Assembly (NCBI RefSeq): GCF_023278185.1 | Contig: NZ_CP066356.1 | Coordinates: 7,432,001 to 7,496,000 of the forward strand | Direction of reading: 5' to 3' | From: Bradyrhizobium elkanii USDA 76 | GTDB taxonomy: Bacteria > Pseudomonadota > Alphaproteobacteria > Rhizobiales > Xanthobacteraceae | Length of the DNA: 64,000 nucleotides | In this document: positions 9,461-18,716 of the stretch, in pieces | How positions within the stretch are numbered: position 1 is the stretch's first letter | Layout: every line of letters starts with the position of its first letter | Position numbers and translations under genes: made by a program | The notes under the pieces: generated by a model | The model's input: only the letters and a program-made list of their open reading frames with translations | Told to the model about the DNA's origin: nothing | Databases searched by the model: none

Positions 9461-12439
9461 CTAGGACCCGCTTTGCCCGAACGTGAAGATCGGATCGGGA
9501 ATGTCTCCGCCAAAGAGCTTGGATTGCCGCTCGGACTGCCACTTCTTGATGCGTGAATTGACGCTATCATCGATGGTGGTCATGAAGCGCGCGAAGACTT
9601 CACCCGGCGATCCGCACTCCGCGTGCCACAAATCGAAGCGACCGTCGACGATCTTCGCGAATAGGACGGCGCAGCTCCAGAATTCCTCAGGGCTCGTGGC
9701 AGACTTCATCATCCCGTACCAATGCCGTGCCCATGCGTTCCTATGATAGGCATAAGTTGCCGCCCCGTAGGCTTGCCCGACAAATCCTTCGCAAGCCTCG
9801 AACCGCTGCAGCGTACGGGTGGCATGTTCATTCAGGTCTGAAAATCCACAGACAAGAAGAGCCCGCGCCGTCTTTGCCGGCTCCTGGATCGCCAACCTTT
9901 CGTCGACGTATTGCTGAATGAACGCTTGCGCTCCGGCCTCATGCGCGGCGAGAACCTCCGAAGCTATCAAGGAGTCGTTCGCGGCCGCGTCGAGTCGGGC
10001 GAAGCACAATTTACGCACCTCCGTGATCGAAGCACGGGACCAGGCCGCAACGGCCTCCGCGGGAATGCTCGATACGCCGATGACACGGTTTACGAAAGGT
10101 CGAAGCGAGGCCGTTCGAGCGAACAGCTCTGCAGCACCCGCGGGATCGCTTGGCGCGATTGCCCTCGCGAGCCCCGTTGCGAATGCATGCATGGCGCGGA
10201 ACACTCCCTCGCCGGCGACCAGCAACGCTTGCTTCCAACTCTCCGCGAGAGAAGGCATCCGGGCTACAATCGCATCGAATCCTCCCCAGGAGAAATCGTC
10301 CAGGATGATCCGGGCGTCGGCGAGAGTAACGTGATCGACGAAGCGGTCGAAGGCCTTCCAAGAGCGCTTCTGCCGTTGCTGAAACGCGTCATCATCTTCT
10401 CCCAGTCTCTCGAATGCCTGCTGCATGTCGCGGGCCGGCTGATCCACCAAGGACAGAAGCGGCGGCTCCTGCCCCTCGATCGCGGTGACTGGCTGCTGCA
10501 CCAGGGGAAATTCAGGGATGTCGTTCACACCGATCGCACGGTGGAATGCGACATCGACCCTATCGGCGACCGATTTGGCGCCCTCATCGCTCAACTGCGC
10601 CGCGAAGCCATAGAAGTTCGGCCCCATGCGACCAACGGCCTCGGCGGCGCCGATCAAGCCCAACTCGGCGGCTACCAGCAGGCACCGCGAGCCATACCAG
10701 ATCTCACGATGGCCGTTCTTCGCGTCGCAATTCGCGGCGTCCCAGCCCGTCGCCAGAAACTGCTTCAACAGAACTGGGTCTCGAGACCGCGCGGCGAGCG
10801 CCAATGCTCTCATTCTCATTCCACCATCGGGGGACGAGAGCAAGGGAATGAGTCGGGATTTCGCCGCATTCGACAGGGAGCTTTTGCTGAACTGAGCGAA
10901 GTTTACGACCATCGCCAATCTGTTGTTGTCGCGGGATGTGAGTGCGCGATCCAGAGCAGCGTCAATCTCCGTCTCGCTGGCGGGTGACGTAGCCTCCAGC
11001 AGATCTAGCAATGCCTCGTTGCCTCCTCCGGCCTCCAGCGCCCGGAGCTGCTCATCGCCGCTCCGGTGCGGAAAGGCTGCGCGAAGGGCATACTGCTGCA
11101 CGAGCCATTCGTCTCGAACCCCGCCCTTGTCCGTCAAGAATTCGGACGCCGGCGGCGAAGAGCCGATCGAAACCAGTCGGGTTACGATTTCCGGCTCCAG
11201 GATCGCACTGTCCTTCAATAGCGCCATCATGGCCTGCCTCAACGACAGCACGTTCGCCCGATCGAGCGCCTGCCGGGCGAACTTATGGCGAAGTTCGACG
11301 GCCGTGGCTGGCTCGAAGCGGGCAAGAGCGGGCATGGACCTGGTGACCTGGTGATCCTGAGGGGTCATGCCAAGGCCTGTGCTCAGCTCCGCAACGTTGG
11401 CGTTCCTGCTGGCCGTAACGATTGCACCGATATTCTCCGGCGCTTGTGTTGCGGTCGGATCGCAAGGATCGACCGCACTGTAGAGCGGGTCATTCAAGGA
11501 AAAGCGCGGTCGGTCGGGGGTGATAGTCCCGAAAATGGCATGCGCTTGCGCCGCATCGTCCGGATCTCCGGTCGCACTCAACATGGTGGCCGCCGCGCGC
11601 TTGCCCGTATTCGACGCCTCCGTCGCCAGAAACGGCTCGCAAGCGGTTCGGACGGCATCCCGCATCGGCAACCAATCAACGGCATTGAAACGCATGAGAT
11701 GTCGGAAATGCTTATCCGGTCGGTCGAAGTCCGGATTCAAGGCGCTGGCGACGGCCCATCCCATAAGCGCGGGGATGGCGGGCGCTAGTGGCTTTCCCGC
11801 CATGAGCTCGAGGGCATACGAATGGAGCTGCGGCAGACCTTTTCGGGAGTCTTCCTTCAGTTGCTTGCCGATAAATTCGCGTTCAGCCTCCGACAAGGCC
11901 GAGCGGCGAGTCTCGAGCTCCTGCTTCAGCCGTTCCGATTCCGCGGCGTCCTTTGCCGGATCGCCACTCGAATGACGGAACGTGCCTACCTCGGGCGCTA
12001 GAGAATGGCGGGCTAGCCACTCCAGCGCCTGGCGGGCTATCTCCGCGGCATGCTTTGGATCTGCCGATGCCGAAAGCAGCGCTACTATGAGCCATCTGGA
12101 GTTTGGCAGCATAACCAGAGAAAACGCGGCGTCGTGCGTCGCCCTCAAGAATGGCTCTGGAGATCGCTTCGCCATCGCCTCGAACGCCGGATAAAGATCA
12201 TCGGATACATTCTGCAAGCCGACGAAATATTTTGCCAACGCCGCCTGCACCTCGATGGGGCAACCTTCCTGAAGAAAGGAAATCTGCAACGCTGCGAAGA
12301 CCACATCGGAGGTCTCCGAAAGGGCACTGATGGGCTCCATCACCTCGGCTAGTTTGGCCTCGGGGTCTCGATTGGCCCGCAGCTCCTTGCGAAGAACGCT
12401 CGTCAAAGCCAGGCCGAGCGCCAAGGGAAGGCTAACCAT
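9461..12439 (-). CDS. Large helical protein of unknown function
   Basis: 992 residues, all-helical with repeat-like segments (for example LLSSPDGGMRMRALALAARS), typical of the superhelical C-terminal halves of large STAND/NACHT-type or AVAST-like sensors. No Walker A or other nucleotide-binding motif is visible. It may therefore be a stand-alone repeat protein or the C-terminal remainder of a longer one. The start MVSLPLALGLALTS is preceded by GGTGGAA, so it can be translated as it stands. It lies directly downstream, on the same strand, of a wrecked DUF3883 gene, which may once have been its partner. I do not recognise the family. Confidence 0.6.
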   Translation of the reverse strand: MVSLPLALGLALTSVLRKELRANRDPEAKLAEVMEPISALSETSDVVFAALQISFLQEGCPIEVQAALAKYFVGLQNVSDDLYPAFEAMAKRSPEPFLRATHDAAFSLVMLPNSRWLIVALLSASADPKHAAEIARQALEWLARHSLAPEVGTFRHSSGDPAKDAAESERLKQELETRRSALSEAEREFIGKQLKEDSRKGLPQLHSYALELMAGKPLAPAIPALMGWAVASALNPDFDRPDKHFRHLMRFNAVDWLPMRDAVRTACEPFLATEASNTGKRAAATMLSATGDPDDAAQAHAIFGTITPDRPRFSLNDPLYSAVDPCDPTATQAPENIGAIVTASRNANVAELSTGLGMTPQDHQVTRSMPALARFEPATAVELRHKFARQALDRANVLSLRQAMMALLKDSAILEPEIVTRLVSIGSSPPASEFLTDKGGVRDEWLVQQYALRAAFPHRSGDEQLRALEAGGGNEALLDLLEATSPASETEIDAALDRALTSRDNNRLAMVVNFAQFSKSSLSNAAKSRLIPLLSSPDGGMRMRALALAARSRDPVLLKQFLATGWDAANCDAKNGHREIWYGSRCLLVAAELGLIGAAEAVGRMGPNFYGFAAQLSDEGAKSVADRVDVAFHRAIGVNDIPEFPLVQQPVTAIEGQEPPLLSLVDQPARDMQQAFERLGEDDDAFQQRQKRSWKAFDRFVDHVTLADARIILDDFSWGGFDAIVARMPSLAESWKQALLVAGEGVFRAMHAFATGLARAIAPSDPAGAAELFARTASLRPFVNRVIGVSSIPAEAVAAWSRASITEVRKLCFARLDAAANDSLIASEVLAAHEAGAQAFIQQYVDERLAIQEPAKTARALLVCGFSDLNEHATRTLQRFEACEGFVGQAYGAATYAYHRNAWARHWYGMMKSATSPEEFWSCAVLFAKIVDGRFDLWHAECGSPGEVFARFMTTIDDSVNSRIKKWQSERQSKLFGGDIPDPIFTFGQSGS

Positions 12440-12528
12440 ATTTCCACCGAGCTGTCGTGGAGATCAGTCGACCATTGGACGTCTTAATGACAGAGCCGCC
12501 GATGATGTATTCGGAATTGCTTGGAGCC

Positions 12529-13265
12529 TCACCTCGGCACGGCCACGTACTTGTCCGGCGTCGAACACAAGCAGACATCAAGCGGCGGTTTGATGTCGAA
12601 CATCTCCGCTCCGTTACTGAAGTCGAAGATTCTCCGGACGCGGTAGGCCGCTGGGTTATGCGCAGCCGTCTCAACCTGGTTACGGGACAGCCAGACGCGC
12701 GTGCGAGCGTGCCTGTTGGTGGTCTTGATTTCGAACAGCCGCTCCTCGCCGTTGTCTGGCGCAAAGGATCTGATGTCGTAACCCCGATGGTCTCGCCGCG
12801 ATCCGCGGGCCAATCCATCTTCTTGGCCAGGTCGCGCCGGCCGGCTTGACACAGCCGGTCGTACTCGAACTTGAACACCATCTCCTCGCCAGCGCGCCTC
12901 AGGGAGCGGTTGTGTTCGTCTCTGGCTGCCGGATCGTACTTGCCAACTAGGCGCTGCAGCGCCGGCCGGTCATCCTGCGCGTCCGAATTCGGAAAACGCC
13001 GGTGGCGGGACCAGAACCGGCCCTCCAGCCGACGTGAAAGGCGGCTTCACCGACACAGTCGATCACTTCGGATGCTGCCCTAACTGGGCCTCAACGGCCT
13101 CCACCAGGGAATCCTGGTAGTTGGCCGGAGCAGCCCCGGGGATCCGGGCGATCCCGGGCTCCTCCAGGACGGCCGACACGTTGCCGAGCTTCCATTTCGA
13201 TCGCCTTTTCGGATCGCCCCACCTCCGGCGATAGCCGCCGGTACAGATCGGCCATGTTGATTTTC
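12529..13265 (-). pseudogene. DUF3883 protein, C-terminal and middle part (broken)
   Basis: Reading the minus strand from 13265 gives KINMADLYRRLSPEVGRSEK, then after a frameshift WKLGNVSAVLEEPGIARIPG and PANYQDSLVEAVEAQLG, then (after stops) LVGKYDPAARDEHNRSLRRA and CQAGRRDLAKKMDWPADRGE. A further shift leads to GYDIRSFAPDNGEERLFEIK and VWLSRNQVETAAHNPAAYRV. This is the usual order of a DUF3883 restriction-endonuclease-like protein, with the ExK nuclease motif FEIK still visible. At least three frame breaks make it a pseudogene. Its N-terminus lies beyond the FitAB element at 14208-14382. Confidence 0.8.
13258..13265. repeat. 8-bp target duplication, left copy
   Basis: TGATTTTC directly before the left terminal repeat; the identical TGATTTTC follows the right terminal repeat at 14208-14215. 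Removing the element and one copy restores the reading AGEKINMADLY in the DUF3883 gene. Confidence 0.9.
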
Positions 13266-13397
13266 GGCTATCCGGATTACGGTGTGGGGATGTTGGAAAA
13301 AATCGGATTATCCGCAGAGGGAGGAATGGAGGCGCCGCGCCAGCCGCGCTCATCCTTAGGTTTCCCGGGGCCCGGCGCGTGAGCACCGCGATCACCC

Positions 13398-13433
13398 TTG
13401 AAAAATGCCATCAAGAGCTCTACTTTGATATCA
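13398..13433 (+). promoter_or_regulatory. Probable fitAB promoter and operator
   Basis: TTGAAA at 13398-13403, a 17-base spacer and TACTTT at 13421-13426 form a good sigma70-type promoter. The 8-bp palindrome TGATATCA at 13426-13433 overlaps its downstream edge and is a candidate site for autorepression by the antitoxin, which is normal for FitA/VapB. Confidence 0.5.
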
Positions 13434-13461
13434 TCGCAATCAATCTCCGGAGGACGCTATC

Positions 13462-13716
13462 ATGGCCGCTGTCACCATCCGCAACCTCTCTGAGGAGGCG
13501 CATCGCGCCCTGAAAGTCCGTGCGGCGCAGCACAATCGCAGCGCGGAAGCGGAAATGCGCGCCATTCTGGAGGCCGCCGTGCGTCCCCAGGGCCGGCTGC
13601 GGCTAGGCACCGCCCTTTCGGAGATGAGCCGCAAGATTGGCCTCACCAATGCCGATGTCGAGGCACTTGAACATGGGCGCGACGTGCGTCCCGCTGAGCC
13701 GATGCACCTCGAGTGA
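13462..13716 (+). CDS. fitA: FitA-type ribbon-helix-helix antitoxin
   Basis: 84 residues from ATG 13462 with GGAGGA upstream. The N-terminal MAAVTIRNLSEEAHRALKVR followed by AAQHNRSAEAEMRAILEAAV is the FitA/Arc-type ribbon-helix-helix DNA-binding domain. The C-terminal tail is the usual toxin-wrapping segment. The antitoxin neutralises the PIN toxin encoded by the overlapping next gene and represses the operon as a complex. The pair is the only cargo of a small TIR element. Confidence 0.9.
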   Translation: MAAVTIRNLSEEAHRALKVRAAQHNRSAEAEMRAILEAAVRPQGRLRLGTALSEMSRKIGLTNADVEALEHGRDVRPAEPMHLE

Positions 13717-14135
13717 TCCTGCTTGATACCAATGTGGTCTCCGAGGCGATGAAGCCCGAACCGCATCCATCGGTCCGCCACTGGCTCGACGCCCAAGCGG
13801 CCGAGACGGTGTTTCTTTCCAGCGTTACCGTCGCCGAACTTTTGTTCGGTATCGGCGCGCTGCCGCGCGGCAGGCGCAAGGACAGGCTGGCAGTTGCGCT
13901 CGACGGCGTGCTGGACCTTTTCACGGCCCGCATCCTGCCCTTCGATACCGCCGCGGCGCGGCGCTATGCCGAACTCGCCGTTAAGGCGCGCGCGGCCGGA
14001 AAAGGCTTCCCCACGCCCGATGGCTACATCGCCGCGATCGCCGCCGCACACGGCTTCGCGGTGGCATCGCGCGACACGAGTGCGTTCAATGCTGCCGGTC
14101 TGACGATAATCGATCCCTGGACTGCAACCAGCTAA
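13713..14135 (+). CDS. fitB: FitB/VapC-type PIN-domain toxin
   Basis: 140 residues from a GTG at 13713 that overlaps the antitoxin stop. PIN-domain acidic residues are present: ILLDTNVVSEAMK (first Asp), TVAELLFG (Glu), PDGYIAAIAAAHG (Asp) and ASRDTSAF (Asp). These chelate the Mg2+ or Mn2+ used to cleave RNA; related VapC toxins cut tRNA or rRNA. All catalytic acids look intact, so the toxin is probably active and held by FitA. Confidence 0.92.
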   Translation: MILLDTNVVSEAMKPEPHPSVRHWLDAQAAETVFLSSVTVAELLFGIGALPRGRRKDRLAVALDGVLDLFTARILPFDTAAARRYAELAVKARAAGKGFPTPDGYIAAIAAAHGFAVASRDTSAFNAAGLTIIDPWTATS

Positions 14136-14207
14136 CAGGCATCCGGATGCATCGGCTGCGGATTAAACGAAGAATTGGACGTGCTCCACACCGTAATCCG
14201 AATAGCC

Positions 14208-14382
14208 TGATTTTCTCGCCGGCCCGCTCCCGCTCGAGCATCAGGAAATAATTGGCGACCACGATGGCGACCTGCTCGGCCGTCCAGTCAGTCCCCCTTG
14301 GCTCCTGGCACTGCGCCCTCGGCGTCCACGATTGCTTCCCCTGTCCCGGCGGGAAACAAACCAGGCCCCGGCAGATCCGCAA
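14208..14382 (-). pseudogene. DUF3883 protein, N-terminal part (separated by the FitAB element)
   Basis: The minus-strand frame reads TDWTAEQVAIVVANYFLMLE and then RERAGEKI up to the element boundary. This is the N-terminal helical motif of DUF3883 proteins, which usually read WTxEEVexLVADYFxML. Joined to the other half at 13265 through one copy of TGATTTTC, the frame continues exactly. The first residues, before TDWT, do not look native. Confidence 0.75.
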
Positions 14383-15302
14383 AACGTAAGACGGGCACTC
14401 GCCTTCCTGACGTTATCCACCCTGCTATGGACCTACCCTACCGCTAGGCCATCCGTGGGCCGAGGACTGCCGGAAGACTGGTGCCGTCGCGCCGCGCAAG
14501 TTCGGCGTCCAGTCACAGATCGACGATCATGAGGAGTTCCTAAGCAGCTCGTCGCGAAGCGGGCCTCCATCAAGCTCGATGAAGTGCACGCTGCTTTGGA
14601 CCGACGCGGCACCTGTCCGGCCCACCGCGCCTCCCGGTAACTGGCCCTGAAACTAGGCACTCCGTCGGCGGGAATGCCGGCTGGAGGCGTCCGAACCCCT
14701 CCGGTGCGCCCCGTTCACGTCTGGCGCTCCTGCTCTCCCGCTTTCGCCGACGAGGTCCAGTCGGGCCCACTCCACAGCCCTGAAGATCAAGTTCACCTAT
14801 GTGTTCAAGCGGAGGACATTCCCGGGGGCGACCGGGGCCCCGGCAGGACCACAATTGACAATGGAGACCCCGGAGTGCCTGACTAGCTTTCCCAAACGCA
14901 GAATGTTCTCACCCAAGATCCGGCCGAAAAGGACGAGCTCAACAGCTACCTGGAGGCCGTCGCCGACCGGTTCGGATTGCGTTGGCTTGAACAGGGCGAC
15001 AGAAACCCTGTGCCATCGCTATGGCAGGCCAAGCAAGCACGCTCTTGCGACCAATGAGCTGGTGACCTTGGGCTATGCCCTTTGGAGGCTCGCTAAGGCC
15101 GATCTGAACGGGACCCGACATCAAGTCAATCAGTTGAAGATCGGGAGCGATGGCGAATGCGCCGGCAAAGACATCGCGCTCACCAGCGCGGCGTTCAAGC
15201 AGGCCATCCTCGCCGGCCAGGTTTCTGGCCACGGGATCCAGATCGAAGCCAACGTGTCCATTGCGCGCCGCGCGCCGGGCCACGTTGGATTGAGCATGCG
15301 TA
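14383..15302. other. Degenerate coding stretch, no intact gene
   Basis: Broken plus-strand reading is visible: LTQDPAEKDELNSYLEAVAD then RFGLRWLEQGDRNPVPSLWQ at about 14911-15030, and in another frame HALATNELVTLGYALWRLAK at about 15041. Together they look like one frameshifted protein that I cannot name. No start, no intact frame over 170 codons that convinces. Confidence 0.5.
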
Positions 15303-18300
15303 TCAAAACTTCACGTTGAAGGTGGCATTCAGTCCGTTCTGTGTGAGGCCAGAACCGAATTGGCCTTGATAGGCGATGCCAAGGGTGCTGTTGCTCGAAA
15401 GTTGGAAGTCCAGACCGGATTCCACGAGTGCCACATCCTTGCCGATGGATACGCCTGAAGCTGCAAAAGCGCTCGAACCTGCAGCAAAGCTGGCTGTCGA
15501 CAGCGGAATAATGTCACCTAGGGCATGACGCCAGCCAACATCAGCGCGCGCCGTCGTGGCAATGTGGCCAAGTTGAAATCGGGTGGTCGCGTAGACGCCG
15601 AGCGTGGAGAGCGTCGTATCCATCGTGTCAGCGCGAATACCAAGCGCCGCCCCGTTCAATCCCCTCTCGTAGAAAGCATCCGTCGCGACGCGAACATGGG
15701 CGAGATTGGCATAGGGTTCGATCACAGAAGACCTGCCGAGATGGACTTTGTAACCCAGTTCTGCAAAGATCTGGGAAGTGCCTGCACCGTGATCCGAGAT
15801 CAAGTTGTCGTTGAACCCGGGGAACCGAACGTTGCGGCTCATCTCAAGATCGTGCCACGTATAGGCAATGCCTGAGCGGAAGGCGAGAGCTCCTTCCGGC
15901 AGGATCCACTCGGTGCCTGCATAGGTCCCGAACGTGTAACTGTCACTGCGACCTGACGACGAAGCAGCGCCAGCCTTGAAAGTGGAGCGGCTATAGCCCG
16001 CAAGAACACCGAAGCGCCAGTCCTCAAATACCGGCCTGTCGATCCCGGTCATGAAGCCGCTGATGCTGGATCTGGTGCTTGCGGCATTGCCGTCACCTGA
16101 TTGGGTCGTCCATCCGCCAAAGGCAGAAGCCCACGCGGCGTAGCCCTGCAGGTCATAGGATGGCGGATCAGAAGACGCCGCGGAGATCGCACCGATGGCA
16201 GAGGCAGACTCGCTACCCGGCCTTTTCTGCTCAGGACCATAACCGATTGCCGCCATCGCTGATGATGGCGCCCCGCCAAACGCCTGTTCCAGGCGGTCGT
16301 AGACCGCCGATCGCGCATAGAAGCTGTCATTGATACGTGTGCCCTGTTCGGACGCATAGATGGAGGGCGAGAGCTGTCGCAGCGCAGATGTCACCGCCGT
16401 GCCGTCAGGCGAGGAGAAGTCGAGTGCCGCGACGAGCGGGTGCAGCCCCGACGCAGCGTTGCCGGCGACTTGATCGAGCGCCGCGCCCACCTCGCGGCTG
16501 TTGGCATCGGTCCCATATCGCGAGTAAGCATCGGATGGGCGGGAAAGCGTCAACGCATAGGTGTTGCCGCCCTCGGCTGTAGCACTCGCCAGCAAGGTCG
16601 GTGATTGCAGCGATGTCGTCACGTTCGTAAACGAGCCCGAGAGATTTGTTGCATTCAGCCACCGATTGGAGAAAAAGCTGAACCCGCTGCCATACCAGCC
16701 GCGCTGTGGGGTGATCGTGAGCGTGCCGTCGAGCGTCGCATTGCCGTTCACCACCAGACGACTGAACGCACCGCTATCATTCACCGCGACCTGCAAGCGA
16801 CCGGTCGAGGTCTGCAGATAGTCGCCATTCACCGTTATGCTGTTATCAAGGCGACCGATAAGCGGCGCGACAGCACCGCTATTGGTGAAGCGGCCGTCAG
16901 TACTGAGCAGATAACTGCCATTGCCGGACAACGTTGCGCCTTGCGCAACAGTTGCGTCATACACTTCGTGATTGCCGGTCAACAACGTGACGCCACCCCA
17001 CAGCTGCAGCGACAGGTTGCGTCCAACGATATTCCCGTCATAGCGGGTCGCAAAGCTTCCGTCGGGCTCCTGCGTTGAGTGACCGTTCGCATCAGGCGTC
17101 ATTCCGAACGTTAACTTGGTCAGGCGCGGAGCACCGTTTTCGTCAAGCTGGGCGTAATCGGACAGTATGTCCCCTGACAGCATTGCGCCACGCATCACAT
17201 TGATCTCGCTGACGTAGCCATTGTTCGACATGTACATCGCTGCATGACCGCCAGCCAGGCGCCCGGTCAGATCGAACTTGCTGACGAGGGGGCCGTCGAT
17301 TTCGTTCAGCATCGGGGCCGCGTCATTGCCGATCGTGCGAATATACGAGCCACGATATTCAAGGTCGTTGCCCATCGCATTGTTGCCAAAGTCGAAACTT
17401 GCTGCGATGCCATGCTCGCCGAGAGCCTGCACGTCCCCGCGCTGAGTAAACGTGTGATCCTTGCCATAGGCGAACATGACGCCGCGCCCATAGGCGCCAT
17501 CGGCGTACACGCGGGTTCCGGGCGGGATTATGATCTGGTTGTTTTCGCCGTCGACGCGGATGCCGGCGCCCCCTGCTCCCTTCGAAAGCAGGTCGGCACG
17601 TTGGACCACAATATTGCCGCTGCCATAGACGTGCAGCCCAAGTCCGAGCGTAGCCGTATTGTACGTATTCGGCAGATAGGCGGTGCCGTCAGCATTACGA
17701 GCGAAGAAGGGATTGTCGTTTACCAGAGTCTGGCCATTGGCGTAGATGGAGTAACCGAAGTGGTTGCGCCGATCGATGCTGTAGCCCATATCCTGAAACG
17801 CGGCGATCTCCGCCTCCATCAGGGCGGTGTAGTTCCGGTATCCCTGGTGGCTCATCAGGCTGTTCTTAAGCTCGCTATGCGAGGCGAAGGGCGCATCCCG
17901 TCGACCATGCTCGTCCATTACGCGCACCGGAATACCAGGCATGGCACCGGCCAGCACTTCACTCACATGCTTCCCGGCGAAATAGCCCCGATCGCGGCGC
18001 AGATCGAAAACGTCGTCAGCTGGTAGGTTCGTGCAGACGGAGCAATAGATCGTCTGCCCAGGCTTGGCTTGTTTGCCATTGTCGTCGCGCAAATGCTCGG
18101 TCCACGCATTTATCTTTTCCGGGAAATACGTTGATATCGGCCCAGGGAAATACGGAGATGGTTCATAGTTGATAGTGCTGAGCATACCGTGTGCATGGCC
18201 GAGCTCATGGATCACTACGGGCGTAAGACCAATCTCTGGAGTCGTCGGCAATTGCGAAGGGATGTATGCTTCGGACGAAAACCCCATCAGGCCAATTGTA

Positions 18301-18716
18301 ACCATGCCATGCGCACCGTAGTGCAGCTCGCCTGGATCCTGGCCCATGAGCGACGCCTGCACCTTGGTGCCGCCACCGGGGGACATACCACTATAGGCAG
18401 ATGCGTTTTTCTCGCTATTTCCCCCGAAGTTGACAATGGCCGGCGCGTGACCCGGCATAAGCTTGATGATTTCCGCCCAATACCGAATCGCCGCCAATGA
18501 ATGATCTATTTCCGATTTCGGCAAATTCCTCGTTGAAACCCCGTCACCTTCCCAATAAGGACCATCGCCGGGTCCGAATATCTGCGCTCGCATGAAGGTC
18601 ACGCCGTTCGTATCCGTGACATCGAAAGTTTCAAGGGCCCTACTGGGCGAACCCAGCGACGCACTAGCCGCAAGTACGATGGCCGTAACTGTCTTCGTCT
18701 TCGTCTTCGTCTTCAT
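15303..18716 (-). CDS. Autotransporter with zinc-metallopeptidase passenger
   Basis: 1137 residues. A signal peptide (MKTKTKTKT, then a hydrophobic VTAIVLAASASLG, cleavage after SRA) precedes a passenger with VIHELGHAHGM near residue 168, a HExxHxxG zinc-binding motif of metzincin type. Residues ~340-700 are beta-helix-like with many Gly/Asn repeats (NGYVSEINVMRGAMLSGDIL). The last ~280 residues form an autotransporter beta-barrel that ends in Phe (ATFNVKF). It should be exported by the Sec route, insert in the outer membrane and present or release a protease. A hexanucleotide repeat encodes the KTKTKTKT start. A minus-strand monocistron; the downstream side is degenerate sequence. Confidence 0.85.
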   Translation of the reverse strand: MKTKTKTKTVTAIVLAASASLGSPSRALETFDVTDTNGVTFMRAQIFGPGDGPYWEGDGVSTRNLPKSEIDHSLAAIRYWAEIIKLMPGHAPAIVNFGGNSEKNASAYSGMSPGGGTKVQASLMGQDPGELHYGAHGMVTIGLMGFSSEAYIPSQLPTTPEIGLTPVVIHELGHAHGMLSTINYEPSPYFPGPISTYFPEKINAWTEHLRDDNGKQAKPGQTIYCSVCTNLPADDVFDLRRDRGYFAGKHVSEVLAGAMPGIPVRVMDEHGRRDAPFASHSELKNSLMSHQGYRNYTALMEAEIAAFQDMGYSIDRRNHFGYSIYANGQTLVNDNPFFARNADGTAYLPNTYNTATLGLGLHVYGSGNIVVQRADLLSKGAGGAGIRVDGENNQIIIPPGTRVYADGAYGRGVMFAYGKDHTFTQRGDVQALGEHGIAASFDFGNNAMGNDLEYRGSYIRTIGNDAAPMLNEIDGPLVSKFDLTGRLAGGHAAMYMSNNGYVSEINVMRGAMLSGDILSDYAQLDENGAPRLTKLTFGMTPDANGHSTQEPDGSFATRYDGNIVGRNLSLQLWGGVTLLTGNHEVYDATVAQGATLSGNGSYLLSTDGRFTNSGAVAPLIGRLDNSITVNGDYLQTSTGRLQVAVNDSGAFSRLVVNGNATLDGTLTITPQRGWYGSGFSFFSNRWLNATNLSGSFTNVTTSLQSPTLLASATAEGGNTYALTLSRPSDAYSRYGTDANSREVGAALDQVAGNAASGLHPLVAALDFSSPDGTAVTSALRQLSPSIYASEQGTRINDSFYARSAVYDRLEQAFGGAPSSAMAAIGYGPEQKRPGSESASAIGAISAASSDPPSYDLQGYAAWASAFGGWTTQSGDGNAASTRSSISGFMTGIDRPVFEDWRFGVLAGYSRSTFKAGAASSSGRSDSYTFGTYAGTEWILPEGALAFRSGIAYTWHDLEMSRNVRFPGFNDNLISDHGAGTSQIFAELGYKVHLGRSSVIEPYANLAHVRVATDAFYERGLNGAALGIRADTMDTTLSTLGVYATTRFQLGHIATTARADVGWRHALGDIIPLSTASFAAGSSAFAASGVSIGKDVALVESGLDFQLSSNSTLGIAYQGQFGSGLTQNGLNATFNVKF

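Larger units (their letters stand above)
13266..14207. mobile_element. 942-bp TIR element carrying only a FitAB toxin-antitoxin pair
   Basis: The left end 13266-13287 and the reverse complement of the right end 14186-14207 agree at 21 of 22 bases; both begin GGCTAT and end ATTACGGTGTGG. Less exact similarity (ATCCGCAG) continues inside. An 8-bp duplication, TGATTTTC, flanks the ends. The interior holds only a promoter and the two-gene toxin-antitoxin module, without a transposase. It therefore looks like a non-autonomous element mobilised in trans. Ends starting GG and an 8-bp duplication would suit an IS1595-like or IS256-like transposase, but this is a guess. Confidence 0.85.

Noticed and set aside
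9911..10987. 358-codon plus-strand frame within the 992-aa gene
   Set aside because: Antisense shadow; the minus-strand protein has far better helical periodicity and codon use.
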